Made by a program: the position numbers and the translations under genes. Positions 1 to 6,931 of a DNA stretch of 15,911 bases are shown here, piece after piece. Under the pieces are notes generated by a model. That model searched no databases. It was not told the DNA's origin and saw only the letters and a program-made list of their open reading frames with translations. Origin of the DNA: an uncultured Anaerosolibacter sp. (GTDB lineage Bacteria > Bacillota_A > Clostridia > Peptostreptococcales > Thermotaleaceae); assembly GCA_937948705.1 (NCBI GenBank), contig CALECF010000090.1, forward strand, positions 1-15,911, read 5' to 3'. Position 1 is the stretch's first letter. Each line of letters opens with the position of its first letter.

Positions 1-1
1 T

Positions 2-1024
2 TCCTATATCGCTAATTATGGAGAATGTAAAATTATCATCAATGATGAAAAGGATATTACCGTAGAAGGAGGCAATTCACTCCTAACTTCTTTGAGAGAT
101 AGTCAAATCTTTATTCCCTCTGCCTGTGGGGGTAAAGGTAGCTGTGCTTATTGTAAAGTATCAGTTATTGAAGGCGGTGGCCCCGTACTATCCACGGAGT
201 TACCCTATTTATCTGAACTGGAGATGAAAGGCAATGTACGACTATCTTGTCAATGCAAAGTAAAGGAAAATATGAAAATTCGAATCCCCGAAGAGTTATT
301 TAATGTAAAGGAATTCAAAGCTCTGGTGGAGATGATAGAAGTCCTTTCTCCAACCATTAAGTTACTCCGACTAAAGCTTATCAAACCCCAACAGATCACT
401 TTCAAACCAGGTCAGTATGTTCAGCTTAAAGCCCCAATCTATGAAGGGAACAATGAGGAAGTATATAGAGCATACTCTCTGGCCTCAAACTCCAATGAAT
501 CGGATCACATTGATCTAATCATTGGTTATGTTCCCAATGGGATCTGTACAACCTATGTCCATAAATTTTTAAAAGAAGGGGATGAAGTATTGTTTAATGG
601 TCCCTACGGCGATTTCTATCTTCAAGAAAACGAAAGAGAAATGATTTTAGTTGCTGTAGGTACAGGAATGGCACCTATGCGAGCTATACTTTATCAATTG
701 GCTGAACAAAATGTAATGCGAACAGCAACCTATTTCTTTGGAGCTCGTACCATGGAAGATATGATTTTGTCTGAGGAAATAAAATCATTTGAAGAAAAAC
801 TTCCCAGTTTTACATTCTCCCCCTGCCTATCTCGCCCATCCCCTGGAGATGATTGGAATGGTGAGGTGGGTCGCGTTACAGATCTTATTGAAAAATATAT
901 TTTGGACGGAGAGAACAAAGAAGCCTACCTCTGTGGTAGTAAAGCCATGATCGAGTCTACCATTGAGGTTTTAAAGAAAAAAGGTATTCCTGAAAGCTTG
1001 ATCTATTATGATAAATTTGACTAA
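2..1024 (+). CDS. NqrF-like [2Fe-2S]/FAD NAD(P)H reductase, 5' partial
   Basis: The reading frame is open from base 2 with no start codon before a TTG at 92, and that TTG lies inside the ferredoxin fold, so the true start is left of the window. The 340 visible residues show a plant-type [2Fe-2S] ferredoxin domain with cysteines at visible residues 42, 48, 51 and 83 (CX5CX2CX31C). A ferredoxin-reductase module follows: FAD motif RAYSLAS at 156-162, nucleotide-binding motif VGTGMAPMR at 219-227, and a YLCGS motif near 311 ahead of an aromatic C-terminal end (YYDKFD). This order is that of NqrF, the NADH-oxidising subunit of Na+-NQR. Members of this family pass electrons from NAD(P)H via FAD to the cluster. 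The FAD domain looks shorter than in true NqrF and no other nqr/rnf gene is visible, so a stand-alone reductase is as likely; the real partner is unknown. Any N-terminal membrane anchor would be outside the window. Confidence 0.85.
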   Translation, partial: SYIANYGECKIIINDEKDITVEGGNSLLTSLRDSQIFIPSACGGKGSCAYCKVSVIEGGGPVLSTELPYLSELEMKGNVRLSCQCKVKENMKIRIPEELFNVKEFKALVEMIEVLSPTIKLLRLKLIKPQQITFKPGQYVQLKAPIYEGNNEEVYRAYSLASNSNESDHIDLIIGYVPNGICTTYVHKFLKEGDEVLFNGPYGDFYLQENEREMILVAVGTGMAPMRAILYQLAEQNVMRTATYFFGARTMEDMILSEEIKSFEEKLPSFTFSPCLSRPSPGDDWNGEVGRVTDLIEKYILDGENKEAYLCGSKAMIESTIEVLKKKGIPESLIYYDKFD

Positions 1025-1030
1025 AAACAA

Positions 1031-1064
1031 ATAACAGGTGGTTCATAGCTGAACCACCTGTTAT
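1031..1064. terminator. Bidirectional terminator hairpin between convergent genes
   Basis: A perfect 15-bp inverted repeat (1031-1045 with 1050-1064) and a TAGC loop lie 6 bases after the reductase stop codon and 24 bases beyond the galU stop. On the minus strand the stem is followed by TTGTTTTTAG, a usable U-tract for the galU operon. On the plus strand the downstream sequence is only moderately T-rich. Confidence 0.85.
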
Positions 1065-1088
1065 GCTGTGTTCTTGGTGTTGTTATTT

Positions 1089-1970
1089 CTATTTCTTATT
1101 TCTTATTTCTCCTACAAGTTCTTGAAGATATACCCTAAAAGCCTCATTCAAGTCTTCTCGATCTAATGCAAATTCAACTGTAGCTTGAAGATATCCCAAT
1201 TTATCGCCTACATCATATCTTTTCCCTTGAAAATTATAAGCATAGATAGCTTCCATTTCATTGAGCTCTTTTAGTGCATCTGTCAGCTGTATTTCCCCAC
1301 TTTTCCCTGGTTTAAGGTGTTCCAATATACTAAACACTTGGGGCGTAATAATATATCTACCCATGATCGCAATATTCGATGGCGCATCCTCGGTATCAGG
1401 TTTCTCGACTAAGTTATCCACCTTATAAACATATTGATCAATCATTTTACAATCTACAATCCCATATTTTGATACTTCTTGTGGACTAACTTTTTGTACA
1501 CCCAGGACAGAAGTTTTATATCTATTGTATATCTCTATTAACTGCTGAAGACATGGTTTATTACTCTTTACAATGTCATCTCCCAGCATAACGGCAAAGG
1601 GTTCATTCCCAATAAAAGATTTTGCACAGTAGATGGCATGGCCTAAGCCTAGGGGTTCTTTTTGCCGAATATAGTGAATATTTACCGCCTTAGATAGGCT
1701 TTCCATGTGAGATAATAAATCGAGCTTATTTTTTTTCCTTAGCTCTATTTCCAGTTCTACAGACTTATCAAAATGATCCTCAATCGATCTTTTATTTCTA
1801 CCTGTAATAATTAATATATCCTCAATTCCTGAAGCCAGTGCTTCTTCGACAATATACTGTATCGTCGGCTTATCAACGATAGGCAGCATCTCCTTCGGCT
1901 GCGCTTTTGTAGCAGGTAAAAATCTAGTTCCAAGCCCTGCTGCAGGTATGATAACTTTTCTGATCTTCAA
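1089..1970 (-). CDS. galU: UTP--glucose-1-phosphate uridylyltransferase
   Basis: Makes UDP-glucose from UTP and glucose 1-phosphate in the cytoplasm. The 293 residues match the usual GalU length. The N-terminal nucleotidyltransferase signature AAGLGTRFLPATKAQPKEML occupies residues 10-29, with QKEPLGLGHA at 103-112, the acidic LGDD motif at 129-132 and VEKP at 188-191. The start is TTG at 1970, supported by AGGAAAGG about 9 bases upstream; the ATG a few bases further upstream is in the frame of the preceding gene. The first 47 bases overlap the 3' end of the UDP-glucose dehydrogenase gene, so translation is probably coupled. It is the last gene of a four-gene operon, and its product UDP-glucose is the substrate of the dehydrogenase encoded just before it. 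Confidence 0.96.
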   Translation of the reverse strand: MKIRKVIIPAAGLGTRFLPATKAQPKEMLPIVDKPTIQYIVEEALASGIEDILIITGRNKRSIEDHFDKSVELEIELRKKNKLDLLSHMESLSKAVNIHYIRQKEPLGLGHAIYCAKSFIGNEPFAVMLGDDIVKSNKPCLQQLIEIYNRYKTSVLGVQKVSPQEVSKYGIVDCKMIDQYVYKVDNLVEKPDTEDAPSNIAIMGRYIITPQVFSILEHLKPGKSGEIQLTDALKELNEMEAIYAYNFQGKRYDVGDKLGYLQATVEFALDREDLNEAFRVYLQELVGEIRNKK

Positions 1971-3312
1971 TAGGGATCATCCTTTCCTCTATTGGTCGGA
2001 TTACAGTGGATTGACAGTTATCTATCCCAATGCCATAGTATTCAAATCCTTTAGCTCGCATTGCTTTTGCTTCAAATACATTTCTTCCATCTATAAACAC
2101 TCTGCGTTTCATAAGGGATCTAATTTTACGCACATTCAATTCCTTAAACTCTTGCCATTCCGTTAGCAATAACACTGCATCTGATCCCGCAATCGCATCA
2201 TAAGCCTCATGAAAATAATGAATTGATAGTTTTAATGCTTGTTTTGTATTCTCAATGGCGACCGGGTCATATACTTTGATTTTTGCACCTCTTTTATGTA
2301 ATTCCTTAATAATATCCAGAGACGGCGCCTCCCTTATATCATCTGTATCTGGTTTAAAAGTCAAGCCCAGAACAGTTATCTGAACACCTCTTAAATCCGG
2401 AAAAAGATTATCTAAAATCGTAATTGGCTTCATCCTTTGTTCCTCATTTACCTGTAAGGTCTCTCGGATAATCCTAAAGTCATAATTTAGCTGCTCTCCA
2501 ATCTTTATAAGACCTTTTACGTCCTTTGGAAAGCATGCTCCCCCAAATCCTATGCCTGCATTTAAAAACTTTTCGCCAATTCTTTTATCAAGCCCCATTC
2601 CCCTTGCTACTTCATTGACGTTGGCGCCTGTTTTCTCACAGATATTTGCTATTTCATTAATAAAAGATATTTTTGTTGCTAAAAATGCATTGGATGCATA
2701 TTTAATCAATTCGGCACTTTCTGGATCCGTAATAAAGATTTTTTGTTTCAGTGGTCCATATAGATCATGCAATATTTTTGTCGCCTTATTCGATGTGCTT
2801 CCAATGACAATACGATCTCCTTGAAAAGTGTCAACAACAGCACTTCCTTCCCTTAGGAACTCCGGATTAGATATGACATCAAATGCAATCTCTGTCTTGA
2901 GATGCTGTTGAATGATCTTGGTCACCCTTCTCACAGATCCTACTGGTACAGTACTTTTGTTTACAATGATTTTATAGGCATCCAGAGATTTTCCAATTTC
3001 CTGGGCTACCTCATCGACTTGCGTCATATCAATATCTCCATTCTCATCGGATGGTGTTCCGACTGCAATGAATATTATAGTAGCACACCTTACGGCATCC
3101 TCAATGGATGTCGTAAAGTGCAAACGGTTTTCTCCTATATTTCTGATCAGCATCTCTTCAAGGTGTGTTTCGTAAATTGGTGAAATCCCATTTTTGAGAT
3201 CTTCCATTTTCTTTTGGTTTTTGTCTACACAGATGATATCATTCCCGATTTCTGCCAAGCATGTTCCCGTGACCAATCCTACGTATCCCGTTCCAATTAC
3301 AGCGATTTTCAT
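1924..3312 (-). CDS. ugd: UDP-glucose 6-dehydrogenase
   Basis: Oxidises UDP-glucose to UDP-glucuronate with two NAD+. The 462 residues carry the NAD-binding GTGYVG at 7-12 and acidic D30, NPEFLREG at 149-156, the catalytic lysine region ELIKYASNAFLA at 201-212, and the catalytic cysteine in GFGGACFPKD (C260). The C-terminal UDP-binding domain ends with the expected FEYYGIG near 423-429. A further 33 residues follow, and the last 15 of these are coded by sequence that also encodes the start of galU in another frame, so this tail is probably not conserved. The ATG at 3312 has AAGGAG about 11 bases upstream. It begins 19 bases after the glycosyltransferase gene ends. Closest characterised types are TuaD/Ugd; UDP-mannose dehydrogenases share the fold, but the neighbouring galU favours UDP-glucose. 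Confidence 0.93.
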   Translation of the reverse strand: MKIAVIGTGYVGLVTGTCLAEIGNDIICVDKNQKKMEDLKNGISPIYETHLEEMLIRNIGENRLHFTTSIEDAVRCATIIFIAVGTPSDENGDIDMTQVDEVAQEIGKSLDAYKIIVNKSTVPVGSVRRVTKIIQQHLKTEIAFDVISNPEFLREGSAVVDTFQGDRIVIGSTSNKATKILHDLYGPLKQKIFITDPESAELIKYASNAFLATKISFINEIANICEKTGANVNEVARGMGLDKRIGEKFLNAGIGFGGACFPKDVKGLIKIGEQLNYDFRIIRETLQVNEEQRMKPITILDNLFPDLRGVQITVLGLTFKPDTDDIREAPSLDIIKELHKRGAKIKVYDPVAIENTKQALKLSIHYFHEAYDAIAGSDAVLLLTEWQEFKELNVRKIRSLMKRRVFIDGRNVFEAKAMRAKGFEYYGIGIDNCQSTVIRPIEERMIPIEDQKSYHTCSRAWN

Positions 3313-3331
3313 AATTCATTGTCTCCTTTTC

Positions 3332-4483
3332 TCAAGCAGTCTTCTTATTGGATTCATTTCCAAGCCTGTTCTGAATTACGGATTCATAGCTTTTAACCAA
3401 TCGATCAAATATACGGTTCCAAGTCATCTGCAAAGTGTATTTTCTTCCATTTTCACCGAGGAGCTTTCGTAATGCTGGATTGGTAATTAATTTTTCACAT
3501 GCTTCATAGAATTCTAGAACATCCCTACTATCACAAGCTATGCCGTTAAAACCATCTACCAAGTTTTCTTGAATACCACCTTCGTGACAAGCAATAACCG
3601 CTGTACTGGAAGCCATAGCCTCTAAGATTACATTTCCATAAGTTTCAGTTGAGGAAGGAAACAAGAAAACATCTGAGGATGCATATAACTGAGCTAGCTC
3701 ATATCCTTTTTTAAACCCTGTAAAGGTCATATTATTAAATGCTTTTTCCTTCAATTCATGTAAAAGAGGCCCATTTCCTACCATTAAAAAATGAATTTGA
3801 TTCATATAGCGATGATTAAGTTGTTCTGCTACTTTCATAAATATATCTAGGTCCTTCTCTGGAGACATTCGACCCACATATAGAAATACAATTTTATCAT
3901 CCATGTTATAGTGCACCCTTAGCTCTTTGTTTCTCCATTTAGGGGAAAACTCTTCCAATTCAATACCTCTTCCCCATACTTCTAAATTTTTGATTCCATG
4001 TTCTTTTAAAACCTCTAGCGTAGCATTTGAAGGACAATAATTTTTCTCACAATGACTATGAAACCATTTAAAAAAATTCCATGAAATATTTTCTAAAAAT
4101 TTAAGATTAAAATATGTTAAATACTGGGGAATATTTGTGTGATAAGAAGATACCAAGGGTATCTGATATGTTTTCGCATATTTCAGTCCACACAGTCCGA
4201 TATTGAAGGGTGTAACCACATGTATTAGATCTGGCTTGAAATCATTTAACTGTTCTACAATAGACAAATAATTTGGTAGTGCTACTCTACATTCTGGATA
4301 AAGAAAAAATCGAAAGCTGAAAAAACCTACAATTTTACTATTATATTCTTCATTTCCATCTTGAGGGATAAACACCTTATAATCGATATTGTTTTCATCA
4401 AAATAATCTAATAGTTTATTTAGGGTTTTTGTTACACCATTTATCTGTGGAAGAAAAGTATCTGTAAAAATTGCCACCCTCAT
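3332..4483 (-). CDS. GT4-type glycosyltransferase (GT-B fold)
   Basis: A 383-residue retaining glycosyltransferase of CAZy family GT4. The N-terminal acceptor domain begins MRVAIFTDTFLPQINGV, typical of the MgtA/SqdX/PimB-like branch. The mid-protein motif VWGRGIELEEFSP (169-181) and the donor domain YVGRMSPEKD (202-211) follow. The EX7E motif is E280/E288 within STETYGNVILEAMA. No signal peptide or membrane span is evident, so it is probably cytoplasmic and peripheral to the membrane. The start ATG has AAGGAGGG 5 bases upstream and lies 11 bases after the PAP2 stop. Enzymes of this branch often glycosylate diacylglycerol or phosphatidylinositol, and the neighbours supply UDP-glucose and UDP-glucuronate plus a lipid phosphatase. 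A glycolipid role is therefore my inference; donor and acceptor cannot be read from sequence. Confidence 0.85.
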   Translation of the reverse strand: MRVAIFTDTFLPQINGVTKTLNKLLDYFDENNIDYKVFIPQDGNEEYNSKIVGFFSFRFFLYPECRVALPNYLSIVEQLNDFKPDLIHVVTPFNIGLCGLKYAKTYQIPLVSSYHTNIPQYLTYFNLKFLENISWNFFKWFHSHCEKNYCPSNATLEVLKEHGIKNLEVWGRGIELEEFSPKWRNKELRVHYNMDDKIVFLYVGRMSPEKDLDIFMKVAEQLNHRYMNQIHFLMVGNGPLLHELKEKAFNNMTFTGFKKGYELAQLYASSDVFLFPSSTETYGNVILEAMASSTAVIACHEGGIQENLVDGFNGIACDSRDVLEFYEACEKLITNPALRKLLGENGRKYTLQMTWNRIFDRLVKSYESVIQNRLGNESNKKTA

Positions 4484-4494
4484 GCTTACCCTCC

Positions 4495-5049
4495 TTATTT
4501 ATTCAATATAGAGTATAGCCATTGATTCATAGCGACGTGATTTATAACTGAAAAAAAGGTTCCAATCATCATACCAACTAATACGTCTGTAGGATAATGA
4601 ACACCTAGGTACACCCTTGACATACCAACCAGTACAGCCAACGATATAAAGACAGGAGAAAACATAGGAAAAAGAATAGCTAGGGTAAGTCCGACGGAGA
4701 AGGCTGCCGTTGTATGTCCAGAAGGAAAAGAATAATCATAAAGTCGGGTATGAAATGTATGAATATTAGATAAGTTCAAAAATGGTCTGGGTCTTGTAAA
4801 TACTTTTTTCAAGTAATGAACTGCTACATGACTTGTTGCTAATGTTGCCAAGCACTGCCATCCTGCTATTTTCAATAGGCCTTTCCCTAACAAGGCCAAG
4901 GTCATGGATATAGTTATTGTAAAAAAAGCCCCCCCAAGCCCTGTAATCAAAGGAATGATACGATCTAACAAACTACATTTCAAACCATCATTCACCATAT
5001 AGAATAGCTTTACATCTCCTGCAGAGATCACACGTATGATTTTATTCAC
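4495..5049 (-). CDS. PAP2-family membrane phosphatase
   Basis: A 184-residue integral membrane phosphatase. The three PAP2 motifs are intact: KX6RP at K81-R88-P89, PSGH at 109-112 and SRX5HX3D with S144, R145, H151 and D155. About five or six hydrophobic segments surround them, placing the active site near the outer membrane face, as in phosphatidate, phosphatidylglycerophosphate or undecaprenyl-diphosphate phosphatases. I chose GTG at 5049 rather than TTG at 5079: AAAGGGGG (5058-5065) lies 8 bases before the GTG, and a likely -10 box at 5084-5089 would put the transcript start at or just past the TTG. It is the first gene of the operon with the glycosyltransferase, ugd and galU. The substrate is not determined; phosphatidate or a polyprenyl diphosphate both fit. 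Confidence 0.88.
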   Translation of the reverse strand: MNKIIRVISAGDVKLFYMVNDGLKCSLLDRIIPLITGLGGAFFTITISMTLALLGKGLLKIAGWQCLATLATSHVAVHYLKKVFTRPRPFLNLSNIHTFHTRLYDYSFPSGHTTAAFSVGLTLAILFPMFSPVFISLAVLVGMSRVYLGVHYPTDVLVGMMIGTFFSVINHVAMNQWLYSILNK

Positions 5050-5083
5050 TGAATTTTCCCCCTTTCTATTTCTAGCCAAATTC

Positions 5084-5089
5084 AGTATA
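5084..5089 (-). promoter_or_regulatory. Possible -10 box of the PAP2-GT-ugd-galU operon
   Basis: On the minus strand TATACT lies 34 bases upstream of the GTG start. The best -35-like match (TTTACA) is 20 bases upstream, longer than usual, so this assignment is weak. Confidence 0.3.
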
Positions 5090-5157
5090 TCGTAGTCTTG
5101 TTATAACTATGTAAAGAATTGGTTAGATTTTTATGAAAATTCCGTTATATAATCATT

Positions 5158-5185
5158 AAAAAAGTTCAGATGTGTCATCTGAACT
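5158..5185 (-). terminator. Rho-independent terminator of the DUF2935-like gene
   Basis: A perfect 10-bp stem (5163-5172 with 5176-5185) with a TGT loop sits 7 bases past the stop codon of the upstream minus-strand gene. Read on the minus strand it runs directly into a six-base T tract (A run at 5158-5163 on the plus strand). Confidence 0.85.
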
Positions 5186-5192
5186 CTTTGGA

Positions 5193-5624
5193 TTAGATCT
5201 GCATATATAGTGTATGAAACAGACGATCCATATAAATCTGCTCTTCTTCTATATGGGACAATAAGGTTTGCCATACCTTGTCATCTCTTCCATATTTCAT
5301 GATCTCCTTGATCAATCCGATCCATATCCTATTTAATCTTCCGAATTCATTCAGCAGCATTTTTGCTTGATTCATATATCCATACATTGTCGGCTGTGCC
5401 GCCATGCTCTGTACAATCACCAATTGTTCCTTTGCTTTCATGTTTAACTCTTCGAAGGATTTGTTTAATTTCTTTAGCTCTTCAACCATGCTTTTCGACA
5501 AATCTTTTTTACTAAGCTTTGCCACTGTTTTTATAAATATTGGATGCTCACTGGAAATGTCTGTCCACATAATTAATTCTCGAAGTATACATTGCAAACT
5601 ATAGGCTACTGTATAACAATACAT
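5193..5624 (-). CDS. Small all-helical protein, DUF2935-like (ferritin-like fold?)
   Basis: A 143-residue protein predicted to be almost entirely helical, with no signal peptide. The segment IMWTDISSEHPIFI (18-31) resembles the start of a DUF2935 domain. Near the C-terminus HIEEE gives H124 and E126-E128. E16, E26-H27 and H124/E127 or E128 are spaced as in four-helix di-metal carboxylate proteins, but metal binding is inference. As I recall, DUF2935 proteins often carry two tandem domains; this would be a single-domain form. ATG at 5624 is preceded by AAGGTGGTG at good spacing. The gene has its own terminator and is divergent from the lipoprotein gene. Function unknown; the family name rests on pattern memory. 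Confidence 0.55.
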   Translation of the reverse strand: MYCYTVAYSLQCILRELIMWTDISSEHPIFIKTVAKLSKKDLSKSMVEELKKLNKSFEELNMKAKEQLVIVQSMAAQPTMYGYMNQAKMLLNEFGRLNRIWIGLIKEIMKYGRDDKVWQTLLSHIEEEQIYMDRLFHTLYMQI

Positions 5625-5756
5625 GCTTTCACCACCTTTTTAAAAACTAGATTTAAGTCATATACCATTTTATGATTCATTCTAATTTATGTTACGAATT
5701 ATGTTTTTCAGTATTGTTTCACAAGTCAGTGGAAATACTAGTTTCGAGGTGATTCT

Positions 5757-6764
5757 ATGATGAAAATAAAAAAATGGGGCATTTTGGTCATAGTTTTTTG
5801 TATTCTTATAACTTCCATTTCTTGTGCAAAAAAGCCACAAAAACCAAGCCCTAAATCCGAGAATGAACCAAAACCCCTACCGAAAGTAGTTGAAGAAATT
5901 GAAAAGGATGCTCTCAAAATTATGGAGCAGGTAGATAAAATCCCCTACTTTCAGCGTGTCATTGTAGAAAAAGAGATGATTGAACAAAAGAAAAAAACTG
6001 AAGAAGCGAAAATGAAAGCTGCAGAAGGTGGCGAAGGCAGCTCGGAAGAGCAAAAACAAGGTGGTGAACAAGAAGGCAAACAAGAAGGTGGCGGTCAGGA
6101 AAAGAGCCAGAGTAGTGGCGAGGAAGAAAAACCTAAACCCATGACCATTGAAGAAGGCATCCTTACAGAGCTTATGAAACGGGAAAAATCAAAGGAATCC
6201 GAGAACGAAGCTCAGAAACCTCCTAAGAACCTCGATGAAGTATGGACAACTGTAAACAGTACGATCTTGGGTGTCCATAATAAATGGAACGTATTAGAAC
6301 CTCAACTTATTCAGGAGGGTGTTTCCCCGGAATCAATCAGTAGCTTTGAGACCACCCTTGACAACCTTACAATATTTGGACTCGAAAAAAAATATTTTGA
6401 AACACTGTCCGTTGCTAATAATCTTACCGCATATCTGCCTGATTTTAGAGCCTATTTCAAAAAAGAAGTGCCTCCGTCCGTATACACATTAAAGTATGAA
6501 GTAAGAAATGTTGTACTGAATGGGGCTGTAGGTGATTTTGACACAGCCCAAGTGAGTTTGGTTAAACTAAAAGAGCATGGCCAAACATTAAAGCCTCAGC
6601 TCATTGAAAAAAAGGCGAAGGATACTGCTGATAAATATGATGCATCCGTAAATAATCTTGGTAAATCCCTTGCAAAGAAAGACCTACAACTTATCAAAAT
6701 TAATAGTAGTATTGTACTTAAGAATATTCTACTCATGGAGGAAGACTTAAAAGCTTCTAAGTAA
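5757..6764 (+). CDS. Unrecognised lipoprotein with Glu/Gln/Gly/Lys-rich linker
   Basis: A 335-residue secreted lipoprotein of unknown function. A basic start and hydrophobic stretch (residues 3-22) end at C23 in ITSISC, an acceptable though not ideal lipobox. A Lys/Pro-rich segment follows, then a charged helical part, then a low-complexity stretch at about 87-128 built from G, E, Q, K and S. The C-terminal half (about 155-335) is helical, regular in composition and probably folded. No catalytic motif is visible. The ATG at 5757 is followed by a second ATG; GAGGTGATT at 5746-5754 supports the first. The gene is monocistronic and ends at a 15-bp hairpin. By analogy with similar helical lipoproteins it could be an envelope scaffold, but I do not recognise the family. 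Confidence 0.75.
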   Translation: MMKIKKWGILVIVFCILITSISCAKKPQKPSPKSENEPKPLPKVVEEIEKDALKIMEQVDKIPYFQRVIVEKEMIEQKKKTEEAKMKAAEGGEGSSEEQKQGGEQEGKQEGGGQEKSQSSGEEEKPKPMTIEEGILTELMKREKSKESENEAQKPPKNLDEVWTTVNSTILGVHNKWNVLEPQLIQEGVSPESISSFETTLDNLTIFGLEKKYFETLSVANNLTAYLPDFRAYFKKEVPPSVYTLKYEVRNVVLNGAVGDFDTAQVSLVKLKEHGQTLKPQLIEKKAKDTADKYDASVNNLGKSLAKKDLQLIKINSSIVLKNILLMEEDLKASK

Positions 6765-6766
6765 AA

Positions 6767-6802
6767 ATGAAGAGCACTGATGATGGTATCAGTGCTCTTC
6801 AT
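6767..6802. terminator. Strong hairpin after the lipoprotein gene
   Basis: A perfect 15-bp stem (6767-6781 with 6788-6802) with a 6-base loop starts 2 bases after the lipoprotein stop codon. The plus strand lacks a T tract after the stem. The minus strand has five Ts there, so it may also end transcripts coming from the HD-GYP gene. Confidence 0.7.
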
Positions 6803-6812
6803 TGCGTTGAAA

Positions 6813-6901
6813 AACAGGAGTCATAGAGAAAGGTCATTTAGTATATTGCCGGTATTAAACTCGAACTAATCCTAGGATTTCGCTTTCTCCACGATCCTGT
6901 T
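6813..6901 (-). other. Structured non-coding region downstream of the HD-GYP gene
   Basis: Two nested 7-bp stems can form: 6813-6819 with 6895-6901, and 6826-6832 with 6883-6889, separated by a small internal loop of 6 and 5 bases. Inside lies a perfect 12-bp palindrome, AATCCTAGGATT (6868-6879). Read on the minus strand, the outer stem ends in TCCTGTTTTTC, so the element could be an elaborate terminator or a small structured RNA. No known riboswitch consensus was recognised. Confidence 0.35.
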
Positions 6902-6931
6902 CTAAGATTATTATCCGCTTTCATGTAATTA

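Noticed and set aside
6015..6140. Possible tandem repeat or frameshift in the Glu/Gln/Gly-rich part of the lipoprotein gene
   Set aside because: The stretch is low-complexity at the protein level but not a regular DNA repeat, and the frame stays open with normal composition on both sides.
6838..6924. 28-codon minus-strand ORF (ATG at 6924) after the HD-GYP gene
   Set aside because: No ribosome binding site precedes the ATG, the product has no recognisable features, and the bases are better explained by the stem structure at 6813-6901.
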